A DNA stretch of 64,000 bases. Origin: CAVTSA01 sp963790575 (GTDB lineage Bacteria > Chloroflexota > Dormibacteria > Dormibacterales > Dormibacteraceae). The stretch covers positions 62,001 through 126,000 of the forward strand of contig CAWBPD010000016.1 in the NCBI GenBank assembly GCA_963790575.1, written 5' to 3'. Below are positions 40,691 through 49,612 of the stretch, in pieces (the first letter of the stretch is position 1; every line of letters begins with the position of its first letter). Made by a program: the position numbers and the translations under genes. The notes below the pieces were generated by a model, which did no database searches, was not told the DNA's origin, and saw only the letters and a list, made by a program, of their open reading frames with translations.

Positions 40691-41176
40691 CTACAGTTTC
40701 GCTCCCGGGCTTGACCGCAGCTCGGACGCCGCGGCCTCCACCGCGTCGACGATCCCCTGGTAGCCGGTGCACCGGCAGAGGTTCCCGGAGAGCGCCTCGC
40801 GAATGTGCTCGCGGGTGGGCGCCGGGTTCTGGCGGAGCAGGTCCAGCGCGGAGAGCAGCATCCCCGGCGTACAGAACCCGCACTGGAGGCCGTGGTGCTC
40901 GGTGAAGGCGCGCTGCAGCGGGTGCAGCGACCCGTCCGGCGCAGCCAGGCCCTCCACCGTCAACACCTGACAACCGTCCGCCTGCACCGCCAGCAGCAGG
41001 CAGGCGCGTACCGGCTCGTTGTCCAGCAGCACCGTACAGGCGCCGCACACGCCGTGTTCGCAGCCGAGGTGGGTGCCGGTCAGCCCCAGGTCGTCCCGCA
41101 GGGCGTCGGCCAGGGTGCGCCGCGGCTCCACGTCCACCTCCACGGGGCGGCCATTGACGGAGAAGGAGGTTCTCAC
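40691..41176 (-). CDS. Molybdenum hydroxylase small subunit, 2Fe-2S (CoxS/XdhC-like)
   Basis: 161 aa. The plant-type ferredoxin cluster is seen in GCEHGVCGACTVLLDNEPVRAC. The second cluster is in LQCGFCTPGM and NLCRCTGYQGI, giving the eight cysteines of two 2Fe-2S clusters. It passes electrons between the Mo subunit and the FAD subunit. The GTG start overlaps the stop of the FAD subunit gene. Confidence 0.95.
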   Translation of the reverse strand: MRTSFSVNGRPVEVDVEPRRTLADALRDDLGLTGTHLGCEHGVCGACTVLLDNEPVRACLLLAVQADGCQVLTVEGLAAPDGSLHPLQRAFTEHHGLQCGFCTPGMLLSALDLLRQNPAPTREHIREALSGNLCRCTGYQGIVDAVEAAASELRSSPGAKL

Positions 41177-41994
41177 CGTCGTACCGCCTCGGCGAGAGCG
41201 GAGTCCAGCAGCTCCCCGACCAGAGCTCTCCGGTGACGACCGCTCGCGTGCACGTCGTTGATGGGGTCGACCTCGGCTCGCGCGGCTGCGCAGGCAGCCC
41301 GGAGGCGCCCGGTGTCCAGGGCCCCTGCCCCCAGGATCCCCTCCGCCTGCGGGCAGCGGACGGGGACACCGCCCACCCCGCCGACCGCGATCCGCCAACC
41401 GGTGGCGAGCCGGACCGCGCACACCAGGACCAGCGCGAAGTCTCCAGGGCGCCGGGCGAATTCGGCGAACCCCCACCGCTCGGGCAGCGGCGCCCGCACC
41501 GCGGTCACCAGGTCGGACTCGCCCAGGGAGGTGGTGAGGGTGCCCTGGAATAGGTCCTCGGCGGCGACCTCCCTCACGCCCGTCGGGGAGGCCACCTCGA
41601 GCGTGATGCCCAGCGCGGTGGCACACACCGGCAGCTCGGCGGAGGGGTCGGCATGGGCCAGGCTGCCGGCGATCGTCCCCCGCGAGCGAATCGCTGGATG
41701 ACCGATCAGCGTCGCCGCCCGGGCCAGCAGCGGGTGTGCCGTCTGCCGCTCGAGCCGGGCGTGCCGCACCAACGCGCCGAATCGCACCTCGCCGTCCCGG
41801 GTTTCGATCCCGTCCAGCCCCGGAAGGCGGTTGATGTCGACCAGCAGCGAGGGCCGGGCCAGGCGCAGCGCCAGCAGCGGCATCAGCGACTGCCCACCCG
41901 CGAGTACCTTCCCGTCGCCGTCCGCGTCCGTCAGCGCCCCCACCGCCTCCTCCACCGAAGCGGCTCGCACGTACTCAAACGCCGCCGGCTTCAC
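41173..41994 (-). CDS. Molybdenum hydroxylase medium subunit, FAD-binding (CoxM-like)
   Basis: 273 aa. KVLAGGQSLMPLLALRLARP is the FAD pyrophosphate-binding loop, and IRSRGTIAGSLAHADPSAELP is the second FAD motif of the CoxM/CutM family (PF00941), with PF03450 at the end. GTG 41994 overlaps the large-subunit stop by one base. It takes electrons from the small subunit. Confidence 0.94.
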   Translation of the reverse strand: MKPAAFEYVRAASVEEAVGALTDADGDGKVLAGGQSLMPLLALRLARPSLLVDINRLPGLDGIETRDGEVRFGALVRHARLERQTAHPLLARAATLIGHPAIRSRGTIAGSLAHADPSAELPVCATALGITLEVASPTGVREVAAEDLFQGTLTTSLGESDLVTAVRAPLPERWGFAEFARRPGDFALVLVCAVRLATGWRIAVGGVGGVPVRCPQAEGILGAGALDTGRLRAACAAARAEVDPINDVHASGRHRRALVGELLDSALAEAVRR

Positions 41995-44408
41995 TACCGC
42001 GCTCCCCCCTCCTCGTGGCCATCTGTCGAGAGATGGCCCGGAAAACGGGCCGGAAGTGAGACATCTGTCGACAGATGGCCCCCGTCGTCGGGGTGCATGA
42101 GGTCCCAGACCAGCGAGGGGGTGAGCGGGAGACGGTCCACGCGAACGCGGAGTGCGTCGGAGACGGCGCACGCGACCACGGCCGCCGGTCCCAGCGTGCC
42201 CCCCTCGCCCACCCCACGCACGCCGAGCGGGTTGTCGGCCGGCACCTCCAGGTGATCGATGACGAGGTCCGGGACGTCGGTGGCGGCGGGTAGCAGGTAG
42301 TCGAGCAGCGTCCCCGTGGTCAGGTTGCCGTCGGAGTCGTACACCAGATGCTCGAGCAGGGCGCCGCCGATACCCTGCGCGATCGCACCCGCGATCTGCC
42401 CCTCCACGATCTGGGGATGGATCAGGCGTCCGGCGTCCTCCACGCAGACCCACCGCAACACCCGCAGGCGGCCGGTCCGCCGCTCCACCTCGATCGCCGC
42501 CACCTGCACTCCGGCCGCGAACGCGCCGCGGATGGGGTCGTAGAACCGCGTCGCCTCCAGGCCCGGCTCGATGCCCTCGGGGAGCCGGTGGGACTCCAGG
42601 TACGCGACCCGCGCCACCTCCCGCAGCGAGAGCCCGGCCCGGGGGTCGCCCGCCACCCGTACCCGCCCCCCCTCCAGCGTGAGGTCGTCGACGTTCGCCT
42701 CCAGCAGCCCGGCCGCCAGGCGCAGGGCCTTCTCCCGTACGGCGACCCCGGCCCGGTGCGCGGCGCCGCCGCCGATCACCGCCTGCCGGGAGGAGAAGGC
42801 GCCGAAACCCCACAGCGACTGGTCGGTGTCGCCGGTCCGCACCTGCACCGACTCCAGCGGCACCCCGACGGCGTCGGCCACGATCTGCGCCACCGTCGTC
42901 TCCTGGCCCTGGCCCTGCGAGGTGACGCCGCTCAGGACGGTCACGGTCCCATCCGGGTCCACCCGCACGGTGCACGCGTCGTGCCCGGTCCGGAACGCCA
43001 TCCGCGGACCTGCCGACGCCGCCCGTCCGAGCCCGGTCAGCTCGTTGTAGCAAGCGATCCCGATCCCGATCGGATCCTCGGCGCCGGTCCGCCGCCGGGC
43101 CTGCTCCTCGCGCCAGCCCGTCAGGTCGAACCGCTCCAGCGCCCGCTGCAGGCAGGGGATGTACTGGCCCGACTCGTCGACCAACCGCGTCGGCATGCGA
43201 TAGGGCACGTCCTGGGGGCGGATCAGGTTGCGCCGCCGCAGCTCCTCGGGTGGAATCCCGAGCCGCTGCGCCCCCTCCTCCAGCACTGACTCCAGGGCGA
43301 ACACGGTCGCGGGGCGCGCTACGCCGCGGTAGGGTCCCGCGGGCGCGGTGTTGGTCGCCATTCCCCGCACCTCGCAGCGGTAGTTCGTCAGCCGGTAGGG
43401 ACCGGTCAGCAGGCCGCCCGCCATCAGCGCCTCGATCCCCGCCGTCCAGGGATAGGAGGAGTAGGCCCCCACGTTGCAGTCGATGGCCCCGTCCAGTGCC
43501 AGCAGCTCGCCCTCGGCCGAGAAGCCGGCCCGCAGCCGGTAGCGGTGGTCGCGGGCGTGGGCCGCCGACTGCAGGTGCTCGACCCGATCCTCCGTCCACT
43601 TCACCGGCGTCCCCGGCAGCTCCCGGGCGATGAGGCACAGCGCCACGTCCTCGGGGTAGATCACCGACTTGACGCCGAAGCCGCCGCCGACGTCGGGCGC
43701 CACCACCCGGATCCGGCCCTCCGGGAGTCCCAGCACCTCCGCCAGCGCGTTGCGGGCGATGTGCGGCACCTGGGTCGAGGACCAGTAGGTAAGTCGTGCT
43801 CCGTAGGGGTCCCACTGCGCCACCCCGGCTCGCCCCTCGAGCGGGTTGCCACCGTGACGGTTGGTGATCAGGTCCCGCTCCACCACCAGCGCCGCGGCCC
43901 CCAGCGCCACCTCCACGTCACCGGCCCGGAACTCGCGCCGCACCAGGACGTTGTCCGGGGCCGCGTCGTGCACCGGGACCCGAGGGCCTTCCCAGGCAGA
44001 CACCGTGACCGGCAGCGGGTCGAGGTCGGCTTCGATCCGTTCCGCGCCGTCCTCGGCGGCGTACCGGTCGCGCGCCACCACCGCCGCGACCGCCTCGCCG
44101 GCGAACCGCACCTTCTCGCGCGCCAGCGGGGGCTGGTCGGTCTCGACATAGCCGGGGAGGGCCGACACCGCTCGCAGCGCGCGCTCCGCGAACGCGGGAT
44201 GGTCGCCCGTGAACACCGCCTCCACCCCGGGCACCGCGAGCGCCGCGGCGGTCACGACCCCCAGCAGCCGGGCGTGGGCAAGGGGGCTGCGGAGGAACGC
44301 GACCTGCCGCATTCCCGGCAGCTGCAGGTCCGAGACGTACCGGCCATGCCCCGTGAGCAGGCGCGCGTCCTCCCGCCGCGGCACCGAGGTTCCGACGGCC
44401 GGGCTCAC
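41994..44408 (-). CDS. Molybdenum hydroxylase large subunit (xanthine dehydrogenase/CoxL family, form II-like)
   Basis: 804 aa. The cofactor motifs VGGGFGVK, GVTSQGQGQETTVAQIV and GVRGVGEGGTLGP (active-site Glu) are all present. The loop that distinguishes CO dehydrogenases reads GPYRGVARPATV. It is not the AYxCSFR loop of form I aerobic CO dehydrogenase but resembles the AYRGAGR of form II and other hydroxylases. Substrate is therefore an aldehyde, purine or N-heterocycle rather than CO. GTG 44408 overlaps the SDR stop. Confidence 0.93.
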   Translation of the reverse strand: MSPAVGTSVPRREDARLLTGHGRYVSDLQLPGMRQVAFLRSPLAHARLLGVVTAAALAVPGVEAVFTGDHPAFAERALRAVSALPGYVETDQPPLAREKVRFAGEAVAAVVARDRYAAEDGAERIEADLDPLPVTVSAWEGPRVPVHDAAPDNVLVRREFRAGDVEVALGAAALVVERDLITNRHGGNPLEGRAGVAQWDPYGARLTYWSSTQVPHIARNALAEVLGLPEGRIRVVAPDVGGGFGVKSVIYPEDVALCLIARELPGTPVKWTEDRVEHLQSAAHARDHRYRLRAGFSAEGELLALDGAIDCNVGAYSSYPWTAGIEALMAGGLLTGPYRLTNYRCEVRGMATNTAPAGPYRGVARPATVFALESVLEEGAQRLGIPPEELRRRNLIRPQDVPYRMPTRLVDESGQYIPCLQRALERFDLTGWREEQARRRTGAEDPIGIGIACYNELTGLGRAASAGPRMAFRTGHDACTVRVDPDGTVTVLSGVTSQGQGQETTVAQIVADAVGVPLESVQVRTGDTDQSLWGFGAFSSRQAVIGGGAAHRAGVAVREKALRLAAGLLEANVDDLTLEGGRVRVAGDPRAGLSLREVARVAYLESHRLPEGIEPGLEATRFYDPIRGAFAAGVQVAAIEVERRTGRLRVLRWVCVEDAGRLIHPQIVEGQIAGAIAQGIGGALLEHLVYDSDGNLTTGTLLDYLLPAATDVPDLVIDHLEVPADNPLGVRGVGEGGTLGPAAVVACAVSDALRVRVDRLPLTPSLVWDLMHPDDGGHLSTDVSLPARFPGHLSTDGHEEGGAR

Positions 44409-45172
44409 AGCATGGAGTATCCCCCGTTCACCGACCAGACCTGTCCGGTGACCCAGGAGGCGCGCGGTGAGGCGAGCAGCAGCACCGTGGGCCACACGTC
44501 ATCCGGCACGCCGAACCGGCGCAGGGGATACAGAGCGAGGATCCGCTTGGTCACCTCGTCCTTCGCCGCGGTCCCCGAGTGGACGGCCGCGGAAGGCGTC
44601 TGAACCAGCGCGATGGAGACGGCGTTGGCGCGGATCCCGTAGCGCGCCAGCTCCCGGGCCAGGGACTTGCTCAGGCCCACCGTGGTGGACCGGGTGGTGG
44701 CGGTCACCGAGAGCCCCGACTCGCCGATCCGCCCCGAATCCCCCATCAAGGAGACGATGGCGCCGCCGCCATGCGCTTTCATCCGGCGGACCACCTCTTG
44801 GGTTACCCGCAGGGTGCCGATCACCGTGGTCTCCACCTGCAGACTCCAATCCTCCGGTGTCGTCTCCAGGAACGGTTTGCGCTGCACGGCGGCCGCGTTG
44901 TTGACCAGGACGCCGATCGGTCCCAGCTCGTCTTCCACCCGCTTCACCATCGCGGCGGTGGCGGGGCCGTCCCGGAGGTCGGCGCCGGCCGCGATCGCGG
45001 ACGTGCCGAGCGCGCGGGCCTCGGCGGCCGCCTCCGCCGCGCCTTGGGCGGAGCTGCGGTAGTGGAAGGCGACCTGGGCGCCCTCGCGGGCGAAAGCCAG
45101 GCCGATCGCGCGGCCCAGACCCTGCCCGGCCCCCGTGACCAACACCACCGTCCCCGCCAGGCCGAGGTCCAC
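44405..45172 (-). CDS. SDR-family oxidoreductase lacking the catalytic Tyr and Lys
   Basis: 255 aa. The NAD(P) motif VTGAGQGLGRAIG, the ADL and NNAA motifs and the C-terminal GQVWSVNGGY of classical SDRs are present, and a Ser lies at the active-site position (SLMGDSG). At the YxxxK site the sequence reads TATTRSTTVGLSKSLA, so by alignment Tyr is Thr and Lys is Arg. Dehydrogenase activity is therefore doubtful. It is translationally coupled to the MBL gene (GTAG) and to the large Mo subunit. Confidence 0.85.
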   Translation of the reverse strand: MDLGLAGTVVLVTGAGQGLGRAIGLAFAREGAQVAFHYRSSAQGAAEAAAEARALGTSAIAAGADLRDGPATAAMVKRVEDELGPIGVLVNNAAAVQRKPFLETTPEDWSLQVETTVIGTLRVTQEVVRRMKAHGGGAIVSLMGDSGRIGESGLSVTATTRSTTVGLSKSLARELARYGIRANAVSIALVQTPSAAVHSGTAAKDEVTKRILALYPLRRFGVPDDVWPTVLLLASPRASWVTGQVWSVNGGYSML

Positions 45173-45978
45173 TAGCGCTCCGCCTCCGCGACCCAGCGCG
45201 CGCCGGCCTCCGCTCGCTCCAGCCGTCCTGGACGGAGGTCGGGGAAGTGCGCGCCATAGAGGAGGTCACCGGACCCCGCCAGTCGCTCCACCAAGCCGGC
45301 CCGGGAGCGCTCCGCCTCCGCACCCTCGTGATCGAACACAAAGCGCCAGCCCGGCTCCTCCAGCTCGAAGGGGCAGTGCGCCACATCACCCAGCAGCCAG
45401 ACGCTGGAGGCATTGCCGCTCACCTCCACCACGCAGTGGCCGGGCGTGTGCCCCGGCGTCAGGTGCAGGCGGACGCCAGGCGCCACCTCCTCACGGTCCT
45501 GTGCGAACGCGACCAGGCTCTCCACCGGCCGCAGCTTGCGCACCCCGCCGGGCAGCGCCTTGGGGTCGGTGACGAAGTACTCCCAATCGGCGGGATGCAC
45601 GTGGTGGCGAGCACGCGGGAACTGGACCTCGCCTTGCTGTGTGACCCAGCCCACGTGGTCGAAGTGCAGGTGGGTGAAGACGACGTCGGTGACCTGCTCC
45701 GGCGTCACCCCCTGCTCCCGCAGCCGGGTCAGCAGCCCCCCACCGCGGTAGCGCCCGTTGTCGATGCGACCCGCGCCCAGGTCGACGAGCAGGAGCCGAC
45801 CGGCCCCGCGCAACAGGAAGCTGCCCAGGGTGAGGGTAAGCCAGCCCCCTTCGTGGAGCAGGGCCGCGTGCGCCTGCCACGGGTCACCTTCTGGGCCGGG
45901 ACGGATCAGCACCTCGCGGCCCGGCTCGCGACCCCAGCCGTCGACCAGTGCCGTCACCTCCCAGTCGCCGGCTCTCAC
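45172..45978 (-). CDS. Metallo-beta-lactamase-fold hydrolase
   Basis: 268 aa. THLHFDHVGW (HxHxDH), the later HTPGHTPGH and LLGDVAH give a full two-metal site. The length and the N-terminal WEVTALVDGW resemble the lactonase/quorum-quenching and N-acyl hydrolase group. In this operon a lactone or thioester intermediate is a plausible substrate (inference). GTG 45978 overlaps the ALDH stop. Confidence 0.88.
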   Translation of the reverse strand: MRAGDWEVTALVDGWGREPGREVLIRPGPEGDPWQAHAALLHEGGWLTLTLGSFLLRGAGRLLLVDLGAGRIDNGRYRGGGLLTRLREQGVTPEQVTDVVFTHLHFDHVGWVTQQGEVQFPRARHHVHPADWEYFVTDPKALPGGVRKLRPVESLVAFAQDREEVAPGVRLHLTPGHTPGHCVVEVSGNASSVWLLGDVAHCPFELEEPGWRFVFDHEGAEAERSRAGLVERLAGSGDLLYGAHFPDLRPGRLERAEAGARWVAEAER

Positions 45979-47384
45979 CGCTGAATGGCCTTCAGCTGCA
46001 GCGTGTCCTCGATGCCGTAATGACCGAGCTCGCGGCCGATGCCTGAGCGCTTGTAACCTCCGAACGGCGCCGCCACGTTGAAGGCGCCCCCGTTGACGGA
46101 GACCTGGCCCGTCCGCAGCCGTCGAGCCAGCTCCATTCCGGCCTCGACGGTGTCCGCCCAGACGGCGCCGGTCAGCCCGTAGTCGGTGTCGTTGGCGAGC
46201 GCCAGCGCGTCGTCGTCGTCGGCCGCCCCGAAGATCGAGAGCACGGGACCGAAGATCTCCTCGCGCGCGATCCGGGCCTGCGGTGCGACGTGGCTGAAGA
46301 CGGTCGGGTGGACGTAGTAGCCGCGGTCCGGTAGCGGCGCGTCGGCGGGCGTCACGCGGTCCGCCCCGCCGGCGGCCTCCGGCGTTAGGAAGGCCGAGAC
46401 CTCGGCGCGCTGCTGAGCGGAGGCGAGCGGGGCCAGGCGGCCCCCCGGCTGGTACCGGGCGGCCGCGGCGGCCGCCAGTTCGGCGGCGGCATCGACCAGC
46501 GGTTCAGGCACGATGAGGCGGGAGAGGGCGGTGCAGGTTTGGCCGCCGTTGAGGTAGCAGTCGGCGACGGTCACCTTGACGGCGGTCCCGAGCGTCTCCT
46601 CGCCGGACCCCGCGCGCACCACCGAGGCCGACTTGCCGCCCAGCTCAAGCGTCACCCGCTTCACGGTCTGGGCCACCGCCGCCATCACCTGCCGCCCGAC
46701 CGCGGTGGACCCGGTGAAGGAGATCTGGTCGATGCCGGGGTGCGCGGCCAGCGCCGCGCCGATCGTCTCGCCCGGCCCCGGCACCAGGTTGAAGACTCCG
46801 GCCGGAAACCCCGCCGTCTCGATCGCGCGCGCCAGCTCGAAGCTCGCCAGCGGGGTCAGCTCGGCCGGCTTGAGCACCACCGTGTTGCCCCCCGCCAGCG
46901 CGGGCGCGATCTTCACCAGCACCTGGTGCAGGGGCAGGTTCCAGGGCGTGATGGCGCCCACCACGCCGACCGGCTCGCGCAGGACCAGCGAGTTGCCGAT
47001 CTCGGTTTGGAAGGGATAGGTCACGAGGGCGTCCGTCGTCGCCGCCAGCGCCGCCAGCGGCACGTCGACCTGGAAACGGCGGTTGAGGGGCGGCGGCGTG
47101 CCCAGCTCCTTGGTGATGGTTTCCGCCAAGAGATCGGCTCGCTCGGTGAGGACCTCATATAGGCGGCGCAGCAGGCCCGTGCGGTCTTCGACCGAGGTTT
47201 CCGCCCAGGTCGCAAACGAGCGCCGGGCGGCTTCCACCGCCTCCTCCAGCTGCGCCTCCGACGCCTGGGTGGCCACGGCGACCGTCTCCTCGGTGGCCGG
47301 GCACTCGACCGGGGAGTCCTCGCCCTGACCGGGCACCCAGCGGCCGCCCAGGTAGAGCTTGGGTTCACGTATCAGGTCAGTCAT
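45975..47384 (-). CDS. Aldehyde dehydrogenase family protein
   Basis: 469 aa. ITPWNLPLHQVLVKIAPALAGG, the LELGGKS glutamate and GGQTCTALSR nucleophilic cysteine are the ALDH active-site blocks, and EEIFGPVL and GGYKRSGIGRE follow. It oxidises an aldehyde to an acid with NAD(P). It is the first gene of the seven-gene operon ALDH, MBL, SDR, CoxL, CoxM, CoxS, YqgE. The divergent HhH-PHP gene starts 27 bp away. Confidence 0.93.
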   Translation of the reverse strand: MTDLIREPKLYLGGRWVPGQGEDSPVECPATEETVAVATQASEAQLEEAVEAARRSFATWAETSVEDRTGLLRRLYEVLTERADLLAETITKELGTPPPLNRRFQVDVPLAALAATTDALVTYPFQTEIGNSLVLREPVGVVGAITPWNLPLHQVLVKIAPALAGGNTVVLKPAELTPLASFELARAIETAGFPAGVFNLVPGPGETIGAALAAHPGIDQISFTGSTAVGRQVMAAVAQTVKRVTLELGGKSASVVRAGSGEETLGTAVKVTVADCYLNGGQTCTALSRLIVPEPLVDAAAELAAAAAARYQPGGRLAPLASAQQRAEVSAFLTPEAAGGADRVTPADAPLPDRGYYVHPTVFSHVAPQARIAREEIFGPVLSIFGAADDDDALALANDTDYGLTGAVWADTVEAGMELARRLRTGQVSVNGGAFNVAAPFGGYKRSGIGRELGHYGIEDTLQLKAIQR

Positions 47385-47411
47385 GGGTCTTCCAAGGTAT
47401 AGCGTGTCCCC

Positions 47412-48486
47412 GTGACCGAGCTCTCGCCGCTGGAGCGCGCCATCCGCACGCTGTCCGAGATCTCCTACCGGCTGCGGATGGCCAACCCGATCCCGGCGAG
47501 GCCAAGAACGGGAGGAAGAGAGCGGGGCGGGCCGGAGCTGTTCCGAGCCCGCGCCTTCGCCGAGGCGGCGCAGATGCTGATCCTGTACCGCCCCGACCCC
47601 ACCACCGAGGCCGGTCGCAAGCAGCTGCGGACGCTGCCCGGGGTGGGCGAGCGCATCGAGCAGATCGTGCTCGAGGTCGCCGCCGAGGGCTCCTCCCGGT
47701 ACCTGGGACGCCTGCGCCAGGAGGCCGGGGTCGAGGTCGCGGGCACCACCGCGCTGGACCGAGGCGCCTACCAGGGCGACCTGCACACCCACACCCCCTG
47801 GTCGGACGGGCGGGCGGCTCTGGCTGACATGGTGGAGGTGGCGGCGGCCCAGCGCTTCCGCTGCCTGGGCGTGACCGACCACTCCCCGCACATGACCATC
47901 GTGAAGGGTGTGACGCCAGAGCGGCTGGCGGAGCAGCGCCAGGAGATCGACGCGGTCGGGCGCGCCCACCCCGAGGTGACCATCCTGCAGGGGATCGAGG
48001 TCGACATCCTCGAGGACGGGTCACTCGACCTCCCCGATGAGACGCTGGCCGCGCTGGACCTGGTCATCGCCTCCCCACATGTGAAGCTGGGCATGCCGAG
48101 GGAGCAGCATGACGGAGCGGATGCTGCGCGCGGTGGCCCACCCGGCGGTGTCCATCCTCGGGCACCCCACCGGCCGCCGCCCGGGCAGCCGAGCGGGCGC
48201 CGACTACGACACCGAGGCCGTGTTCCGCGAGGCTGCGCGCCACGACGTCCTGATCGAGATCGACTGCGACCCCAACCGCGTCGACGTGGGGCCGGAGCTG
48301 GCGGCGCAGGCGCTGGCCCTGGGATGCGACTTCGCCCTCGACAGCGACGCCCACGCCCCCCGCGACTTCGGTTACATCGAGCTGGGCATCTGGGTGCCGG
48401 AGCTGGCCCGCATGCCCCAGGAGCGGATCGTCAACTGGCTGCCGGTGGACCAGCTCCGGAGGCGGCTGCGACCCTCCCGCCGGTAA
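47412..48486 (+). pseudogene. HhH-PHP protein (PolX C-terminal type), single-base frameshift
   Basis: The N-terminal part has a PolX-like helix-hairpin-helix (LRTLPGVGERIEQIVLEVAAEG). The PHP metal site is DLHTHTPWSDGR, VTDHSPHMTI, QGIEVDI and HPTGRRPG, ending in DSDAHAPRDF. There is no polymerase domain, so it is a short PHP exonuclease-like protein of about 357 aa. The two halves lie in different frames. At 48101-48109 one extra base converts the expected REQMTERMLRAV into REQHDGADA. As in ispH it may be a sequence error or a recent mutation. Confidence 0.83.
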
Positions 48487-48490
48487 GGGC

Positions 48491-48550
48491 ACATTGCCAG
48501 CAGACGCACGCTAGGGGCACGGTCTTGAAGTCACATCGCCGGCAATGTGA
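48491..48550. repeat. Inverted-arm element ACATTGCCAGC/GCCGGCAATGT (locus R9)
   Basis: The left arm is at 48491-48501 and the right at 48538-48548, one mismatch, cores 42 bp apart. The right arm is itself part of a near-perfect 20-bp palindrome, TCACATCGCCGGCAATGTGA (48531-48550). It begins 4 nt after the HhH-PHP stop. The arms are those of R8. Confidence 0.65.
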
Positions 48551-48622
48551 CCGTGCGCGGCGTGCCCACTGGAGTCCCACACCGGGCACCAGCTCTGAGT
48601 GACATAGTCGTGGAACCAAGGG

Positions 48623-49537
48623 ATGGCCCAATTCGGAGTCGTGGTGGAGGCCCAAGAAGGTTTGACCTGGGAGCGCTGGCGTCGCGTAGTGCACGACGCC
48701 GAGCGGCTCGGGTTCGCGTCGCTCCGCGTGTCGGACCACCTGCAGTCGGTGACGCCCGTGCGCTCGCGCGAGGGGCTCCCGGCCTGGTCGGCCCTGCACC
48801 TGGCCGCGGAGTGGACTCAGCGGATCGAGCTGGCGCCGATGGTGAGCCCGGTGACTTTCTACCAGCCGGGAGTGCTGCTACGCGAGGCCTTGGCAGTCGA
48901 CCAGCTCTCGGGCCGCCGCCTCCTGCTCGGTCTGGGCGCCGGCTGGAACCAGGCCGAGCACGAGCGCTTCGAGGTCCCGTTCGGGGACTGGAACTACCGG
49001 TTCGACCGTCTGGAGCAGGCCATCCAACTGGTGCAGCGGCTCTCGAAAGAGCTCCCTGGCGCGCGGCCGCTGCCGCTGCTGTTGGGCGGTAGCGGCCGCC
49101 TGCGGACGCTCCCGCTGGTCGCGCGCTACGCCCGGGAGTGGAACGGCGAATTCCGTCTGGATGCGAGTGCCTACCGGACGAAAGTCGCCTTTCTCGACGA
49201 GGCGTGCGCCGCGATCGGGCGTGACCCGCGCTCCATCCGCCACTCGCTGCAGACTGTGTTCCTGATCGGGCGCACACAGGAGGCGCTTCGCGAGCGGGCG
49301 GTGCAGCTCAGGGAGATGCTTGGCTTCGTCTTCAGGATCGAAAGCAGTGAGCCCGACGATCTCATTGCTGCAGCGAAGCAGCACTTTCCTGCTGTGGGCA
49401 CTCCGGATGAAGTCGTCGAACGCCTTCGGCCATTCATCGACGCGGGGGTCGAACTGTTCATGTTCGAGCACTTCCTGCACCTGGACACCGCCGGGCTGGA
49501 GCTCCTGGCGACGGAGGTAATGCCCCGGCTCGCGTGA
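48623..49537 (+). CDS. LLM-class F420-dependent oxidoreductase, copy 1
   Basis: 304 aa. MAQFGVVVEAQEGLTWERW, EWTQRIELAPMVSPVTFYQPG and RLLLGLGAGWNQAEHERF are the luciferase-like TIM-barrel blocks of F420-dependent reductases. The substrate is unknown. The gene is one of two adjacent paralogues, 75 bp apart, both on the plus strand; the ATG has no strong SD (GGAACCAAGGG). Confidence 0.88.
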   Translation: MAQFGVVVEAQEGLTWERWRRVVHDAERLGFASLRVSDHLQSVTPVRSREGLPAWSALHLAAEWTQRIELAPMVSPVTFYQPGVLLREALAVDQLSGRRLLLGLGAGWNQAEHERFEVPFGDWNYRFDRLEQAIQLVQRLSKELPGARPLPLLLGGSGRLRTLPLVARYAREWNGEFRLDASAYRTKVAFLDEACAAIGRDPRSIRHSLQTVFLIGRTQEALRERAVQLREMLGFVFRIESSEPDDLIAAAKQHFPAVGTPDEVVERLRPFIDAGVELFMFEHFLHLDTAGLELLATEVMPRLA

Positions 49538-49612
49538 CACCCCCGTAAGGACACGCACGCCTAATCCGATAGAGTCTCTCCAGCCCCCGGTGACCTGGTT
49601 GGAGGAACGCGA

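Noticed and set aside
41994..44408. Form I aerobic CO dehydrogenase
   Set aside because: The large subunit lacks the AYxCSFR loop; it reads GPYRGVARP instead.
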